NCBI GenBank assembly: GCA_026388365.1
Contig: JAPLJW010000085.1
Coordinates: forward strand, 1-6,078
Direction: 5' to 3'
Origin: Deltaproteobacteria bacterium
GTDB lineage: Bacteria; Desulfobacterota; Syntrophia; Syntrophales; UBA5619
DNA length: 6,078 nucleotides
Shown here: piece by piece, positions 5,793 through 6,078 of the stretch
Layout of the letters: each line of letters starts with the position of its first letter
Position numbering within the stretch: position 1 is the stretch's first letter
Position numbers and translations under genes: made by a program
The notes under the pieces: model-generated
Told to the model about the DNA's origin: nothing
The model's database searches: none
Seen by the model: only the letters and a program-made list of their open reading frames with translations

Positions 5793-6078
5793 ACACGCCG
5801 AGCGCCGAGCGCTCGCCGAGGAACCGGTAGGTCAGGAAGAGCGGGATGAAGGCCGCCAGGATCAGGATCGAGGCCAGGGCCGAGGCCGTGCCGAAGTGGT
5901 TGCTGAACACCTCCGTGAAGATGGCCACCGACATCGTCGCCCACGGCCCCGAGTAGAGCAGGATGGAGGAGCTCAGCTCGCCGATGGTGGTCATCCACGC
6001 CAACGCCGCCCCCGAGAGGATGGCGGGGAACATCAACGGAATCGTCACCTTCACGAATGTCCGGAAAGGCGGGACCCC
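5791..6078 (-). CDS. ABC transporter permease (iron/phosphonate/polyamine-type binding-protein-dependent), C-terminal end only
   Basis: The last 95 codons of an integral inner-membrane permease; the gene enters from the right edge and ends with TGA at 5793-5791. The first visible residues, G-V-P-P-F-R-T-F-V-K-V-T-I-P, are the second half of the EAA loop (G-x9-hydrophobic-x2-P), which docks on the ATPase subunit. This is followed by MFPAILSGAALAWMTTIGEL, then a transmembrane segment rich in Ala/Ile/Leu near the end (about ASALASILILAAFIPLFL) and a short cytoplasmic tail. Similarity is to permeases of the Fe3+/2-aminoethylphosphonate/spermidine group (BPD_transp_1); the cargo cannot be told from this end. 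An in-frame GTG at 6054 is not the true start, because conserved sequence continues upstream of it to the edge. The stop is 10 bases before the hydrolase start, so the two are probably cotranscribed. This would make it the transport component of the downstream catabolic genes. Confidence 0.88.
   Translation of the reverse strand, partial: GVPPFRTFVKVTIPLMFPAILSGAALAWMTTIGELSSSILLYSGPWATMSVAIFTEVFSNHFGTASALASILILAAFIPLFLTYRFLGERSALGV

Overview
The window looks like chromosomal DNA of an anaerobic bacterium. A Desulfobacterota/deltaproteobacterial type is my best guess, from the four-subunit-style 2-oxoacid:ferredoxin oxidoreductase genes and the style of the LysR remnant; this is an inference, not a taxonomic proof. 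Every gene I can support lies on the minus strand, so transcription runs from the right edge to the left edge.

Right part (6078 to 1247, read right to left): a tightly packed run of six genes. They are the C-terminal end of an ABC transporter inner-membrane permease, a cytoplasmic alpha/beta hydrolase, a HAD-superfamily hydrolase, a divergent DUF692/MNIO-like TIM-barrel protein, a second TIM-barrel protein with the metal ligands of the endonuclease IV/sugar isomerase fold, and an NDP-sugar pyrophosphorylase-like nucleotidyltransferase. Junctions are a 10-base gap, a 1-base TGATG overlap, a 4-base ATGA overlap, a 12-base gap and a 39-base gap, so the run reads as one operon. A plausible but unproven reading is uptake and processing of a sugar-like or sugar-phosphate compound: a transporter, ester hydrolysis, dephosphorylation, two metal-dependent barrel enzymes and nucleotide activation. 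I cannot name the substrate.

Middle (1246 to 642): gene debris. First comes a 47-codon N-terminal stub of a short-chain dehydrogenase with an intact ribosome binding site. Directly after it is a LysR-family regulator whose DNA-binding N-terminus is joined to its C-terminal effector domain with the middle missing, and which also carries an in-frame TAG and an A8-tract frameshift.

Left part (641 to 1): a 191-base non-coding stretch containing a perfect 7-bp dyad, then the start of a 2-oxoacid:ferredoxin oxidoreductase operon. This consists of a small 2x[4Fe-4S] ferredoxin subunit and the first 81 codons of the VorB-type alpha subunit, which runs off the left edge.

Base composition is uneven. 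Hand-counted 60-base samples give about 75% G+C at 5041-5100 (hydrolase), about 48% at 3961-4020 (DUF692-like gene) and about 42% at 541-600 (intergenic). The change around the HAD/DUF692-like junction suggests the operon was assembled from parts of different origin.
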